Part shown: one piece after another, positions 16,850 through 25,559 of the stretch
How the letters are laid out: the number at the start of each line of letters is the position of its first letter
Numbering within the stretch: position 1 is the stretch's first letter
Origin: Pseudomonadota bacterium
GTDB lineage: Bacteria; Pseudomonadota; Gammaproteobacteria; Competibacterales; Competibacteraceae
DNA length: 64,000 nt
Reading direction: 5' to 3'
NCBI GenBank assembly: GCA_022709365.1
Contig: JAKLIY010000017.1
Location: 17,249 to 81,248, forward strand
Position numbers and translations under genes: made by a program
Notes under the pieces: generated by a model
What the model was told of the DNA's origin: nothing
Database searches by the model: none
Seen by the model: only the letters and a program-made list of their open reading frames with translations

Positions 16850-18515
16850 CCACTACGACGATTACACCCGCGAAGAACTCATCCGTCTGCTGCGCGAACG
16901 CGACCGCAAGCCGAAATTCGGCCTAGTGTGGGAGCGCGACGAAATCGAGCATGAAAAAGCCATCAACGATGATTTCGTGGCGCTGGATTTCGATGCCGGC
17001 CTGTCCTGTGGCGCAGCGCCATTTCGCAATCTCATCATTGAGGGCGACAATTTTGACGCCCTGCGCTTTCTGCGCATGACCCACGCCGGCAAGGTCAAGT
17101 GCATTTATATCGACCCGCCTTACAATACCGGCAATCGGGATTTTATTTACAACGACCGCTTTATTGACAAGGAAGACGCCTATAAACATTCCAAATGGCT
17201 GGAATTCATGTATCGGCGGCTGGAACTGGCAAAGGAGTTATTAGCTGAGGATGGAGTGATTTTTGTTTCGATTGATGATAATGAGGTGTTTAATCTTGGT
17301 TTGTTAATGAATCGAGTTTTTGGTGAAAATAATTTTATTGCTGATTGCATTTGGCAGAAACGCTATTCATCTTCCAATGATCACAAAACCATTGCACCCA
17401 TGCACGAGTACATATTGGTTTATCAGGCCAGTGGTGTATGGAATCGGAATTTATTGCCACGCGAGAAAGATAAAGATAGGCAATATCGATTTCAAGATGA
17501 TTTTGGCATATTCAGGATCAGTGACTACACTTGTAATAAAAGTGCGGAAGAACGTCCTAATCTTTATTATCCAATCATTCAGCCTAACACAAATCAAGAG
17601 GTTTGGCCTAAAAAAACTCGTATTTGGGCTTACTCAAAAGAAGAGCATCAACGTCATGTTCAGGAGTGTTTAATCTACTGGGGCAAAGATGGACTTGCAG
17701 CGACTCCTTCATTTAAACGATACAAGCGTTCACTTAAAAATGCCGATGGTATAGTACCGAATACTTGGTGGGCTTTTGAGGAGGTAGGACACACGGATAC
17801 CGCAAAAAAAGAATTACTAGATATTCTGTCGGAACACACTACTACTTTTTCCACGCCAAAACCTGTTCGACTCATTGAACGCATCCTCCGCATTGCTACA
17901 AAGCCCGGTGATTTGGTTCTTGATTTCTTCGCCGGCTCCGGCACCACTGCCCACGCCGTTCTGAAACTGAATCAAGAAGACGGCGGCAACCGGCGTTTCA
18001 TTCTGGTATCGAATACCGAAGCAACCGCCGACGCGCCGGACAAAAATCTCTGCCGCGATGTATGCGCCGAGCGGGTGCGGCGAGTAATCACCGGCTACCG
18101 CAACAAGAAAGGCGAATGGGTAGAAGGTTTAGGCGGCGACCTGCTGAAAACACGCGGGGCCAGTTTTGCCTATCTTCGCGCTCGCCGCATTCCCGCCGAA
18201 ACCATCCTGAGCCAAATCGAACACGAACAAGTCTGGACAGCGCTGCAACTCATCCACACCGAAACACTCGCGCCGTTCGATGCAGCGGCGCTCGTTCAAC
18301 GCGCCGAAACCGAAAACGGGGCCATGCTCTACGTCCCCAAGGTGGCCGAAGCGGTCATTGAAATCCTGGAACAGGCCATTCATGACGCCGGAACCGCCGT
18401 GATTTATTCCTGGCAACCGGGCTGGTTGAATCAGCAGATCGAGGACGAGCGGGCCAGCTTTCAAGCGATTCCCCAATTTCTGGTCAATCGTTTCAACTTG
18501 GGAGCGCGAACGTGA
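16842..18515 (+). CDS. mod: Type III restriction-modification methyltransferase (Mod)
   Basis: A 557-residue N6-adenine DNA methyltransferase of the beta class. The catalytic box IYIDPPYNTGNRDFIYNDRF near residue 87 precedes the SAM-binding box DFFAGSGTTAHAVLK near residue 363, the order expected for type III Mod. The target-recognition part between them (about bases 17230-17900) is distinctly AT-rich, while both ends are GC-rich like the surroundings, which suggests an exchanged recognition domain. ATG 16842 opens MADHYDDYTREELIRLLRER. The same frame is open further upstream inside glgX, but that is antifamily and rejected. It overlaps glgX by 8 bp and res by 4 bp. Confidence 0.92.
   Translation: MADHYDDYTREELIRLLRERDRKPKFGLVWERDEIEHEKAINDDFVALDFDAGLSCGAAPFRNLIIEGDNFDALRFLRMTHAGKVKCIYIDPPYNTGNRDFIYNDRFIDKEDAYKHSKWLEFMYRRLELAKELLAEDGVIFVSIDDNEVFNLGLLMNRVFGENNFIADCIWQKRYSSSNDHKTIAPMHEYILVYQASGVWNRNLLPREKDKDRQYRFQDDFGIFRISDYTCNKSAEERPNLYYPIIQPNTNQEVWPKKTRIWAYSKEEHQRHVQECLIYWGKDGLAATPSFKRYKRSLKNADGIVPNTWWAFEEVGHTDTAKKELLDILSEHTTTFSTPKPVRLIERILRIATKPGDLVLDFFAGSGTTAHAVLKLNQEDGGNRRFILVSNTEATADAPDKNLCRDVCAERVRRVITGYRNKKGEWVEGLGGDLLKTRGASFAYLRARRIPAETILSQIEHEQVWTALQLIHTETLAPFDAAALVQRAETENGAMLYVPKVAEAVIEILEQAIHDAGTAVIYSWQPGWLNQQIEDERASFQAIPQFLVNRFNLGART
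17230..17900 (+). other. AT-rich block inside mod: probable swapped target-recognition domain
   Basis: Base composition falls sharply here, with long AT-rich phrases such as GTGTTTAATCTTGG and AATAATTTTATTGCTG, while the mod sequence before and after matches the GC-rich surroundings. The block lies between the DPPY and FAGSG boxes, where type III Mod proteins carry their DNA-recognition domain. Confidence 0.7.
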
Positions 18516-21013
18516 GCGCCCCAGCGCCAAAACGCTATCAAAGCGAAGCGGTTAACAATGTGCTGGACATTTTCCGCCACGCTGAAAACCAAATGCAGGC
18601 GGCGGCGGACGAGGACAGCCGCCGCGCCGCCAGCGCCTTCAACGGTTGTGTACTGCTGGAAGCACCCACCGGAGCCGGCAAAACGCTGATGGCTGGCCTG
18701 ATTGCCGAGGCGTTCGCCCGTCCTGACCACCGCCACAACGCCAGGATTATCTGGTTCTGGTTCACGCCCTTCGCCAATCTGGTGGAACAGGCCAAGAGCG
18801 TGTTAAAGCGGGATTTCCCCGGCTTGCGGGTACGCGATCTCGCCAGCGAGCGCGTGGCCTATTCCGCCCAAAGCGGCGATGTCTTCGTGACGACCTGGGC
18901 CTCGGTGGCGGCGCGCAACGCCGATACCCGAAAGCTGCGCACCAGCGGCGATTTGTCACTGGCGCTGGATGAGTTCATTCCCGGCTTGCGGCAGGCGGAT
19001 TTCCGCATCGGCGTGGTGGTGGACGAAGCCCATCACGGCTTTACCAGCGCTACCGAAGCGGTGCGCTTTTGCCGGGATGTTATGCGCCCCGACTTCACCC
19101 TGCTGATTACCGCCACGCCGGACGATGCCGACGTGGAGAAGTTCAGAAAAGCGGCGGGCATCGGCGAATTGCATCGCCATCGCGTCTCGCGCAAGGATGC
19201 CGTGGATGCTGGCCTCATCAAGGAAGGCGTGCAATGCATCGCCTATCTGGCCCCCAATAACCAGGAAACGCTAGGCGACATTCCCGCAACGGCATTAGCG
19301 GAAGGCTGGAAAACCCACAACGCCATTAAAGCTCAATTGGCGGCAATGGGAATCAACCTGACGCCTTTGATGCTGGTGCAAGTCGGCAACAAAGGCAACG
19401 CCGGCACATCCGCCATTCAGGAAGCGAAAACCCGCCTGCTGGAGCTGGGCGTCTCGGAAGACGTGATCGCGTGGTACACCGCCGACGAACCGAACGATGA
19501 TTTGCTGGCGGTCGCGCTGGACGAAAGCAAGGAAGTATTGCTGTTTAAAATGGCCGTGGCGCTGGGATTCGACGCGCCGCGTGCGTTTACCGTGGTCTCC
19601 ATGCGCGGGGCGAAAGATACCGATTTTGGCGTTCAAGTGGTCGGACGCATTTTGCGCGTCCATCGCCGATTGCAATCCAGGGTTCTGGACCAATCCCTGC
19701 CGGAGGCGCTGCGTTGCGGTTACGTCTTTCTGGCCGAGGCGGAAAGTCAAAGCGGCTTGATCGGCGCGGGCGAAAAAATCAACGCCATTCAAACCGAACT
19801 GTCGGGTATCAGTCCCTATACCCTACTGGTGCGCGTCGCCGGGGAAACCCAGGTTCAGGTGACAGTGAACGGACAAACCACTTTGCTGCCGCAATCTTAT
19901 ACCCCGCCCACCTGGAAACCGGTGGAAGGTGGCGAAGCGGAGTCTACGGCCACGCTCGTTCGTGATCCATCGACTTTAGGCGTCACGCAAACTTTCCCCG
20001 ATTTTATTCCACCCTTGCCCGGCGCGCCTCTCGGACAAAACCGAAGCCAATCCCGCCAACCCGCAACGCCTTCACCCGGCAATGTGTTTTACCCGCTGCG
20101 CGTGGGAGCGCCGACCCGCTTTCACACCGAACGCCTGCCATTGTCCACCGACGAATTGGTGCAGGGGATTGGGGCGCATCTCAAGCTAAACGCGGAGGTG
20201 TTGAACGCCGGATTGCGCCAAAGCGTCAAGATCACCCGCAAGACAATCACCGATATTTTCGGCGACCATGAAGAACGGGTTGATACGGTGCAGGCCAAGC
20301 TTTCCCATGTGAAATTAGCGGTTCGGGCACAGAGCGTTTTGTACGATGCGCAGTATTACAACCCGCGTGATCTTGAGGAAATGTTGCTGTCGCGGTTGCG
20401 GCTGGAATACAACGACCACCAGGGTATTGGGCTATCCGATGAAGAATTGCGGCGCGCCCTGAATCTGATCCTGGCGATTTATCCCAGGCTGTTGCGCGAT
20501 GCGGCCCGAATCTGCGCGGCGCACAACAAGGAAATCGTGGAAGCCGCACCCTTGCCCGAGTCTATGGAAATAGCGCCGGGCGCGCAGCGGTCCCGCCTGA
20601 ATGTCTACGGCGTCATGCCGCCAGACCTGAACGAACACGAACGGAAGTTCGCCGAATGGCTCGACGCCGACCCGTCGGGAACGGTGCTGTGGTGGCATCG
20701 CAATGAGCCGCGCAAGCCGTGGTCCATCGGCATCGTCCTACCCGACGGCGACCGCTATTTCCCTGATTTCGCTGTGGGCGTGAATGGACGCGCTCGCGGT
20801 GCGGGCGCACTGCTGGTGGAAACCAAAGGCGGGCATCTTCTGAACAGCGATGAGACCTTGGAAAAAAGCGTCGCCACACACAAAACCTATGGTCCACCGG
20901 TGATGATCAAACGGCGCGATGATGGGAGCTTTTGGATCGTGCGCTACATCGAAAGCAGGAATCGCGTTGAGGAAGATCAAGCCTTTCGCGTGGAAAACAT
21001 GGCGCAGTATTGA
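18512..21013 (+). CDS. res: Type III restriction enzyme Res subunit
   Basis: The ATP-dependent helicase/endonuclease partner of Mod, 833 residues. The superfamily-2 helicase motifs are Walker A (LLEAPTGAGKTLMAGL, near residue 50), Walker B/DEAH (GVVVDEAHHGFTSATE), motif III (LLITATPDDADVEKF) and motif VI (FGVQVVGRILRVHRRL). The C-terminal nuclease domain shows a PD-(D/E)XK layout: PDFAVGVNGRAR, then LLVETKGGHLL. The GTG start overlaps the mod stop by 4 bp, so the two subunits are translationally coupled. The length is on the short side for type III Res but all catalytic motifs are present, so the system looks functional. Confidence 0.88.
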   Translation: MSAPAPKRYQSEAVNNVLDIFRHAENQMQAAADEDSRRAASAFNGCVLLEAPTGAGKTLMAGLIAEAFARPDHRHNARIIWFWFTPFANLVEQAKSVLKRDFPGLRVRDLASERVAYSAQSGDVFVTTWASVAARNADTRKLRTSGDLSLALDEFIPGLRQADFRIGVVVDEAHHGFTSATEAVRFCRDVMRPDFTLLITATPDDADVEKFRKAAGIGELHRHRVSRKDAVDAGLIKEGVQCIAYLAPNNQETLGDIPATALAEGWKTHNAIKAQLAAMGINLTPLMLVQVGNKGNAGTSAIQEAKTRLLELGVSEDVIAWYTADEPNDDLLAVALDESKEVLLFKMAVALGFDAPRAFTVVSMRGAKDTDFGVQVVGRILRVHRRLQSRVLDQSLPEALRCGYVFLAEAESQSGLIGAGEKINAIQTELSGISPYTLLVRVAGETQVQVTVNGQTTLLPQSYTPPTWKPVEGGEAESTATLVRDPSTLGVTQTFPDFIPPLPGAPLGQNRSQSRQPATPSPGNVFYPLRVGAPTRFHTERLPLSTDELVQGIGAHLKLNAEVLNAGLRQSVKITRKTITDIFGDHEERVDTVQAKLSHVKLAVRAQSVLYDAQYYNPRDLEEMLLSRLRLEYNDHQGIGLSDEELRRALNLILAIYPRLLRDAARICAAHNKEIVEAAPLPESMEIAPGAQRSRLNVYGVMPPDLNEHERKFAEWLDADPSGTVLWWHRNEPRKPWSIGIVLPDGDRYFPDFAVGVNGRARGAGALLVETKGGHLLNSDETLEKSVATHKTYGPPVMIKRRDDGSFWIVRYIESRNRVEEDQAFRVENMAQY

Positions 21014-21045
21014 ATGAATATCACTTTGCTTCGCGAGGTCAAACC

Positions 21046-21267
21046 ATGCAAGCCATCCGCCAGATTTATGATGATGCGCCTGACACTATCCCCGTGCCCG
21101 AAGCCTTCCGTCATTGCCGGCTTGAAGTGTTGCTTATTATGGAGCAAGAAACTGCGCCACCCAGCGGATTGAAGGCGCTCTTGGCCGATATGCCCGATGT
21201 CGGCGACGATGCTGATTTTTCCCGCTCGCGTGATTTTGGAAGACAGGATGTGACATGGGATTCCTGA
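21046..21267 (+). CDS. Putative antitoxin of a VapBC-type pair
   Basis: A 73-residue protein immediately before, and overlapping by 13 bp, a PIN-domain toxin. That arrangement is the main evidence that it is the antitoxin. It begins MQAIRQIYDDAPDTIPVPEA and resembles short antitoxins of the DUF2281/VapB-like kind, which have an N-terminal beta-strand region and a disordered acidic C-terminus (DMPDVGDDADFSRSRDFGRQ) that binds the toxin. ATG 21046 follows GCGAGGTC, and an in-frame ATG at 21010 is less likely. It lies 32 bp downstream of res in the same direction. Confidence 0.7.
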   Translation: MQAIRQIYDDAPDTIPVPEAFRHCRLEVLLIMEQETAPPSGLKALLADMPDVGDDADFSRSRDFGRQDVTWDS

Positions 21268-21665
21268 TCGACACAAACATTTTGGCCGAGCTGCGCAAGC
21301 GGGAGCGTGGCAATCCCGGTGTTCGCCGCTGGTACGCCGGGGTCGAAGAATCTGAAATTTATATATCCGTCATTGTGTTGGGAGAGATTCGCCGAGGGGT
21401 TGAGTTGCTGCGCCGCCGGGATCAAGTTGCGGCGGAGGGCCTGGAGGTTTGGCTGAATCGCCTCCGGTATTCGCTAGGCGACCGGTTGTTGCCGATTACG
21501 GAGGCCATAACCGATTGTTGGGGCCGAATAGGTATTCCAGATCCTATTCCCGTCGCTGATGGATTGCTGGCTGCTACCGCATTAGTCCACAACTTGACTT
21601 TGGTTACTCGCGATACCGGCGATGTGGAACGCTCCGGGGTGCGCCTGCTCAATCCGTTCTCGTGA
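21255..21665 (+). CDS. vapC: PIN-domain ribonuclease toxin, VapC-type
   Basis: A 136-residue PIN-domain protein, expected to cleave RNA in a Mg-dependent way and to be held inactive by the preceding gene product. Acidic active-site residues are visible in MGFLIDTNILAELRKRERG (Asp6), SVIVLGEIRRGVELL (Glu), PDPIPVADGLLAATALVH (Asp) and LTLVTRDTGDVERSGV (Asp). All four acidic positions typical of VapC are present, so it should be active. The ATG lies within the antitoxin gene. Position next to a restriction-modification system makes a small defence/maintenance block between the glucan operon and the ABC-F gene. Confidence 0.88.
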   Translation: MGFLIDTNILAELRKRERGNPGVRRWYAGVEESEIYISVIVLGEIRRGVELLRRRDQVAAEGLEVWLNRLRYSLGDRLLPITEAITDCWGRIGIPDPIPVADGLLAATALVHNLTLVTRDTGDVERSGVRLLNPFS

Positions 21666-21744
21666 TTTTTAAAGAATTATCAGCTTGTTGAAGCATTACA
21701 GAGCAAGCGTCTTATCTGCCCCGCCTATAATGGAAACCCCCATA

Positions 21745-23631
21745 ATGCCCCTATTAAGCATTGACCGTCTTTCCATCGCCTTCGGCGCTGACAAGTTGCT
21801 GGATGGCGCCAGCTTTCAGCTCGATCCCGGTGAAAGGGTCTGTCTGATTGGCCGCAACGGTGCGGGTAAAACGACCTTGCTGCGCCTGCTGACGGGCGAG
21901 CTACACTCCGACAGCGGCGACATCTGGCGTCAACCCGGTCTGCGGATCGCGACTCTGGCGCAGGAACTGCCCACGGATACCGCTGCGACGGTGTTTGAAA
22001 TCGTCGCCAGCGGGCTGGAAGGGTTGGGAGCGTTACTGGCCGAGTATCACGAAGCCGCTTTGCAATTGACGCATGACGCTGCGCCGGAAGCATTGCAGCA
22101 GGTAGAACGCTTGCAGCATGAATTGGAAGCCCGCGACGGCTGGCGGTGGCAACAGCGGATCGAAACCGTTATCACCCGTTTACAGTTACCCGCTGATACG
22201 CCGCTGGCCGAATTGTCCGGTGGCTGGCGACGGCGGGTGCTGTTAGGCCGGGCGCTGGTCAGCGATCCAGAAGTGCTGCTGCTCGATGAACCCACGAATC
22301 ATCTGGATTTGGAAACCATCCAGTGGCTGGAAGAGGAGCTGCTGGAGTTCCGGGGCGGCCTGCTGTTCATTACCCACGACCGCGCTCTGTTGCAACGGCT
22401 GGCGACCCGGTTGCTGGAACTGGATCGTGGGATGCTGACCTCGTGGCCGGGCGATTATCCGGCGTTTGTCGAGAAGAAAGCGGCGCTGCTGGAGGTGGAA
22501 GCCCGGCACAACGCCCAGTTTGACAAAAATCTGGCGCAGGAAGAGGTGTGGATTCGCCAAGGCATCAAAGCGCGGCGTACCCGTAATGAAGGCCGGGTGC
22601 GGGCGTTGCTCGATCTACGTGAAGAACGTCGCCAGCGTCGGGAACAGACCGGCAAGGCTCGCCTGGAACTGGAGCAGGCCGAAACTTCCGGCAAGCGGGT
22701 GATTGAGGCGAAAAAGATCAGTTACGCCTGGCAGGGCGAACCATTGATCCGCAACTTTTCCCTGAACGTGATGCGCGGTGACCGCATCGGCCTGATTGGC
22801 CCGAACGGTTCCGGCAAGACCACCTTGCTCAATCTGCTCATTGGGCGACTGACGCCGGGAAGCGGTCAGGTGCGGTTGGGGACCAAGCTGGAAATTGCCT
22901 GGTTCGACCAGTTGCGCGAGCGGCTGGACCCGGAGCAGACCGTGTTGGACACCGTCGCCGGGGGGCGCGAGACGGTGACGATCAATGGCCGAAGCCGGCA
23001 TGTGATCGGTTATCTCGGTGATTTCCTGTTCACTGCGCAACGGGCGCGGTCGCCGGTTAAGTCTCTGTCGGGTGGCGAACGCAACCGCCTGTTACTGGCG
23101 CGACTGTTTACCCAACCGGCTAATTTGCTGGTGATGGATGAGCCGACTAACGATCTTGATCTGGAAACGCTGGAATTGTTGGAGGAGCTGTTGCTGGATT
23201 ACCAAGGCACTCTGCTGCTGGTCAGCCATGATCGGGCGTTTCTGGACAACGTGGTCACCAGTTGTCTGGCGTTTGAGGGCGACGGGAAAGTCCGCGAGTA
23301 TGTCGGCGGTTACAGCGACTGGTTGCGCCAGCGGCCAGCGCCAGAACCGGTGGTGGTCGCTAAACCCAAGTCAGCAGCGCCGCCTGCGCCGAAGCTGGCA
23401 AGACCGGCTACGCCCGGCAAGTTGAGCTACAACGACCGGCGGGAATTAGCACAACTGCCGGTGCGGATTGAGGTTCTGGAGCAACGCCAGCAAGAGCTAC
23501 AGGCGATGATCGTTGATCCAGCGTTTTATAAGCAGGAGGCCGCAGTCGTGACGCAACAACTGGAGGCATTGCGGGCGTTGGAGGCAGAATTGGCCGCGGC
23601 GTATGAACGCTGGGCGGTCCTGGAGGGGTGA
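21745..23631 (+). CDS. uup: ABC-F family ATPase, Uup-like
   Basis: A soluble tandem ABC ATPase of 628 residues with no membrane segments. Uup proteins act on branched DNA and on ribosomes. The first nucleotide-binding domain has Walker A IGRNGAGKTTLLRLLTG and signature LSGGWRRRVLLGRAL with LLLDEPTNHLDLETI. The second has [31 protein letters not shown] and LVMDEPTNDLDLETL. An arginine-rich interdomain linker (RQGIKARRTRNEGRVRALLD) and a C-terminal coiled coil (VLEQRQQELQAMIVD) are typical of Uup. ATG 21745 matches the usual N-terminus (MPLLSIDRLSIAFG), and another in-frame ATG at 21730 cannot be excluded. Confidence 0.92.
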   Translation: MPLLSIDRLSIAFGADKLLDGASFQLDPGERVCLIGRNGAGKTTLLRLLTGELHSDSGDIWRQPGLRIATLAQELPTDTAATVFEIVASGLEGLGALLAEYHEAALQLTHDAAPEALQQVERLQHELEARDGWRWQQRIETVITRLQLPADTPLAELSGGWRRRVLLGRALVSDPEVLLLDEPTNHLDLETIQWLEEELLEFRGGLLFITHDRALLQRLATRLLELDRGMLTSWPGDYPAFVEKKAALLEVEARHNAQFDKNLAQEEVWIRQGIKARRTRNEGRVRALLDLREERRQRREQTGKARLELEQAETSGKRVIEAKKISYAWQGEPLIRNFSLNVMRGDRIGLIGPNGSGKTTLLNLLIGRLTPGSGQVRLGTKLEIAWFDQLRERLDPEQTVLDTVAGGRETVTINGRSRHVIGYLGDFLFTAQRARSPVKSLSGGERNRLLLARLFTQPANLLVMDEPTNDLDLETLELLEELLLDYQGTLLLVSHDRAFLDNVVTSCLAFEGDGKVREYVGGYSDWLRQRPAPEPVVVAKPKSAAPPAPKLARPATPGKLSYNDRRELAQLPVRIEVLEQRQQELQAMIVDPAFYKQEAAVVTQQLEALRALEAELAAAYERWAVLEG

Positions 23632-23633
23632 TT

Positions 23634-23891
23634 TTAACTGTCTGTCCTTCCATACCCGGACATCCGACAGGCTGCGCGCAGCCGGGTTTCGCGCACCCAG
23701 CGCGGTTCCTTAAGGGATGTGCTGGACTGGCGTAGCGCTTCGCGTAACCGGGCTTCGCGGGTTACGCGAGGTTCCCGTGGCAGCGGGGCCTGATGCGTAG
23801 CTTCGGCGTCTTTCTGGGCATCCGCCAGTGCTGGCGGGTTCGGACTCAGGCTCAGGGTGGCAACGGCGGCGGCAGTCAGCAAGGTTTTCAT
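23634..23891 (-). CDS. Small secreted Arg-rich protein with an internal repeat
   Basis: An 85-residue protein of no family I know. It starts with a signal peptide (MKTLLTAAAVATLSLS...PALADA), so it is probably periplasmic. The mature part is basic and contains two related blocks, REPRVTREARLREALRQ and KEPRWVRETRLRAACRM, an imperfect internal duplication. ATG 23891 is chosen because it opens the signal peptide; the frame remains open up to 23999. It converges with uup, whose stop is 2 bp away. Confidence 0.5.
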   Translation of the reverse strand: MKTLLTAAAVATLSLSPNPPALADAQKDAEATHQAPLPREPRVTREARLREALRQSSTSLKEPRWVRETRLRAACRMSGYGRTDS

Positions 23892-24015
23892 ACGGGAACC
23901 GTGTGGTTTTTGAAGATAGCGGTTAGGATAATCGGCGCTGGCTGAACGACGGCTAAACAGTTCAGCGCGTTGTCCACACGGTTGCCGCCCTGGCATCACC
24001 TAACGCTGCTACCGG

Positions 24016-25152
24016 TCATCCACGCATAACTGCGTCCGGATCGCTGATTGCCGCCCGCCAACCGGGAATCAGTGTGGCGGCCAGATAGGGCAGCACAGTG
24101 ACGGCCAGCAGCGCCAGGACCTGGGAGAAATCCATCGCGGGCGTCAACCGAAACTCGGGATACAACACTGCCCAGCCTTTCAGCACCGGCGCGAACAGTC
24201 GAGCGCCGCCATAGAACACCTGCCAGTACGCCAGCGCGTAACCCGCCAGAAAAGCCGTCAGCGACAGCAGCAACCCTTCCCACAGTTTCATGCGCAGAAT
24301 GTCGCCGGTTTCCCAGCCAATCGCCTTGAGAATGCCGATTTCACGCTGCTCCTCGGCGTTCAATCCCGCCGCCTTGTCCCAGGCCAGGATCATGAACGCC
24401 AGCAGCAGCGATCCCAGAGTGATAAACACCAGCCCTTCGCGCCAGTGAAACACCGCATCATAAGTCCGCAGGATTTCTTCCCGCAGAATCGGTCGGCTGT
24501 CGGGCAGCGCCAGGGCAATTTTCCCGGCCACCGTGCGCGCCTCACGGGGATTACGCACGGTCAGCACCGCATCGGTGTACACCTCCGGCGGCAGATTGAA
24601 CAGTTGCCGATAGCTGGTTTCGGACAGCAACAACAGGTCGGCGCTGAGCAGTTCCGAGGCGGAGTCCAACACGCCTGCGACTTTGAGGGGCAAGGGTTGG
24701 CCGGTCACAGTGCGCAGGCTCAGATAGTCGCCGATACCGAGTTGACGCACCCGCGCCAGAGTTGCGCCGATCAGAATAGCGCCTGCCGCTAATTCCCGCT
24801 CCGGGGCGACCATCAGCGTGTAGTTGGCCTTGACGGCTGGATCGTAGTAGTAGCCCCACAGCCGACCCTCAACCCGGCTGACTCCGCGAATGCGTCGCAA
24901 GGGTTCCAGCCAGTCAGCGGGCAGCAGATCGTGGCGACCGGCGATCAGCTTCTGCACAATCACTTCTGGAGCGTCCTGGAGCAACAGCGCCGCCTCCCGT
25001 CGCAAACCCTGACTCAACAGCAGCACGGAGCTGAACAGAAACACAAGCAACGTATAGACCAGCAGCAACCCCAGATTGCGAGTCTTGCGTCGCCGCAGGG
25101 CGGCGAGGGTGTAGTCAATCAGATATTTCTGCTGTTCGAGAAAAGTGCGCAT
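24016..25152 (-). CDS. FtsX/MacB-like ABC transporter permease
   Basis: A 378-residue inner-membrane protein with one N-terminal transmembrane segment (LGLLLVYTLLVFLFSSVLLL, about residues 28-48), a large extracytoplasmic domain, and three segments in the C-terminal 140 residues. The layout is that of the MacB/FtsX permease family. The stretch EEQREIGILKAIGWETGDILRMK is the typical coupling helix of that family. No ATP-binding subunit is adjacent, so its ATPase partner must be encoded elsewhere. It follows a small membrane protein gene by 34 bp in the same direction. Confidence 0.8.
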   Translation of the reverse strand: MRTFLEQQKYLIDYTLAALRRRKTRNLGLLLVYTLLVFLFSSVLLLSQGLRREAALLLQDAPEVIVQKLIAGRHDLLPADWLEPLRRIRGVSRVEGRLWGYYYDPAVKANYTLMVAPERELAAGAILIGATLARVRQLGIGDYLSLRTVTGQPLPLKVAGVLDSASELLSADLLLLSETSYRQLFNLPPEVYTDAVLTVRNPREARTVAGKIALALPDSRPILREEILRTYDAVFHWREGLVFITLGSLLLAFMILAWDKAAGLNAEEQREIGILKAIGWETGDILRMKLWEGLLLSLTAFLAGYALAYWQVFYGGARLFAPVLKGWAVLYPEFRLTPAMDFSQVLALLAVTVLPYLAATLIPGWRAAISDPDAVMRG

Positions 25153-25186
25153 GCGTTATTTGGAAGGGCAAGTGCAGATCAGGAGC

Positions 25187-25471
25187 CTACCGCGGAGGGG
25201 GTGTTAGCAGTGAGCCGGTGGGGAAATGCTCCAGCGCCGCCGGGTGATCCTGAAACGGGGTGTGGCGATCAGCCTGAGTCGGATGGCGGGTATACCGGGC
25301 TTCGGTGAATAGGGCCAGATCGCTCAGGCCGAGTTCCCGGACCAGCGCCCGGTCAGCGGCGTGATCCACGGTTCGGGAACCGGCATCCGCCAGAGTCAGA
25401 CCGAACAGCAGCAGCAGGATAATCAGCGTCGGCAGGGCGATGCGGGAGGGGCGCAGGGGAGGGCGAGTCAT
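25187..25471 (-). CDS. Small single-span membrane protein preceding the permease
   Basis: A 94-residue protein starting at ATG 25471 with a short basic cytoplasmic end (MTRPPLRPSR), one hydrophobic segment (IALPTLIILLLLFGLTLADA) and a polar remainder outside the membrane. I do not recognise the family. Its place 34 bp before the FtsX-like permease, in the same direction, suggests one transcript and possibly a shared complex. An extended version from 25528 exists but lacks support. Confidence 0.5.
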   Translation of the reverse strand: MTRPPLRPSRIALPTLIILLLLFGLTLADAGSRTVDHAADRALVRELGLSDLALFTEARYTRHPTQADRHTPFQDHPAALEHFPTGSLLTPPPR

Positions 25472-25559
25472 CGGTCTTTTCCAGTGGAGCCTGAAGAGCA
25501 TAATAACGGCTGAGGCGCTAAAATCCACCTTTTAAACGGATAGCAAGGTAACGGCAGCG

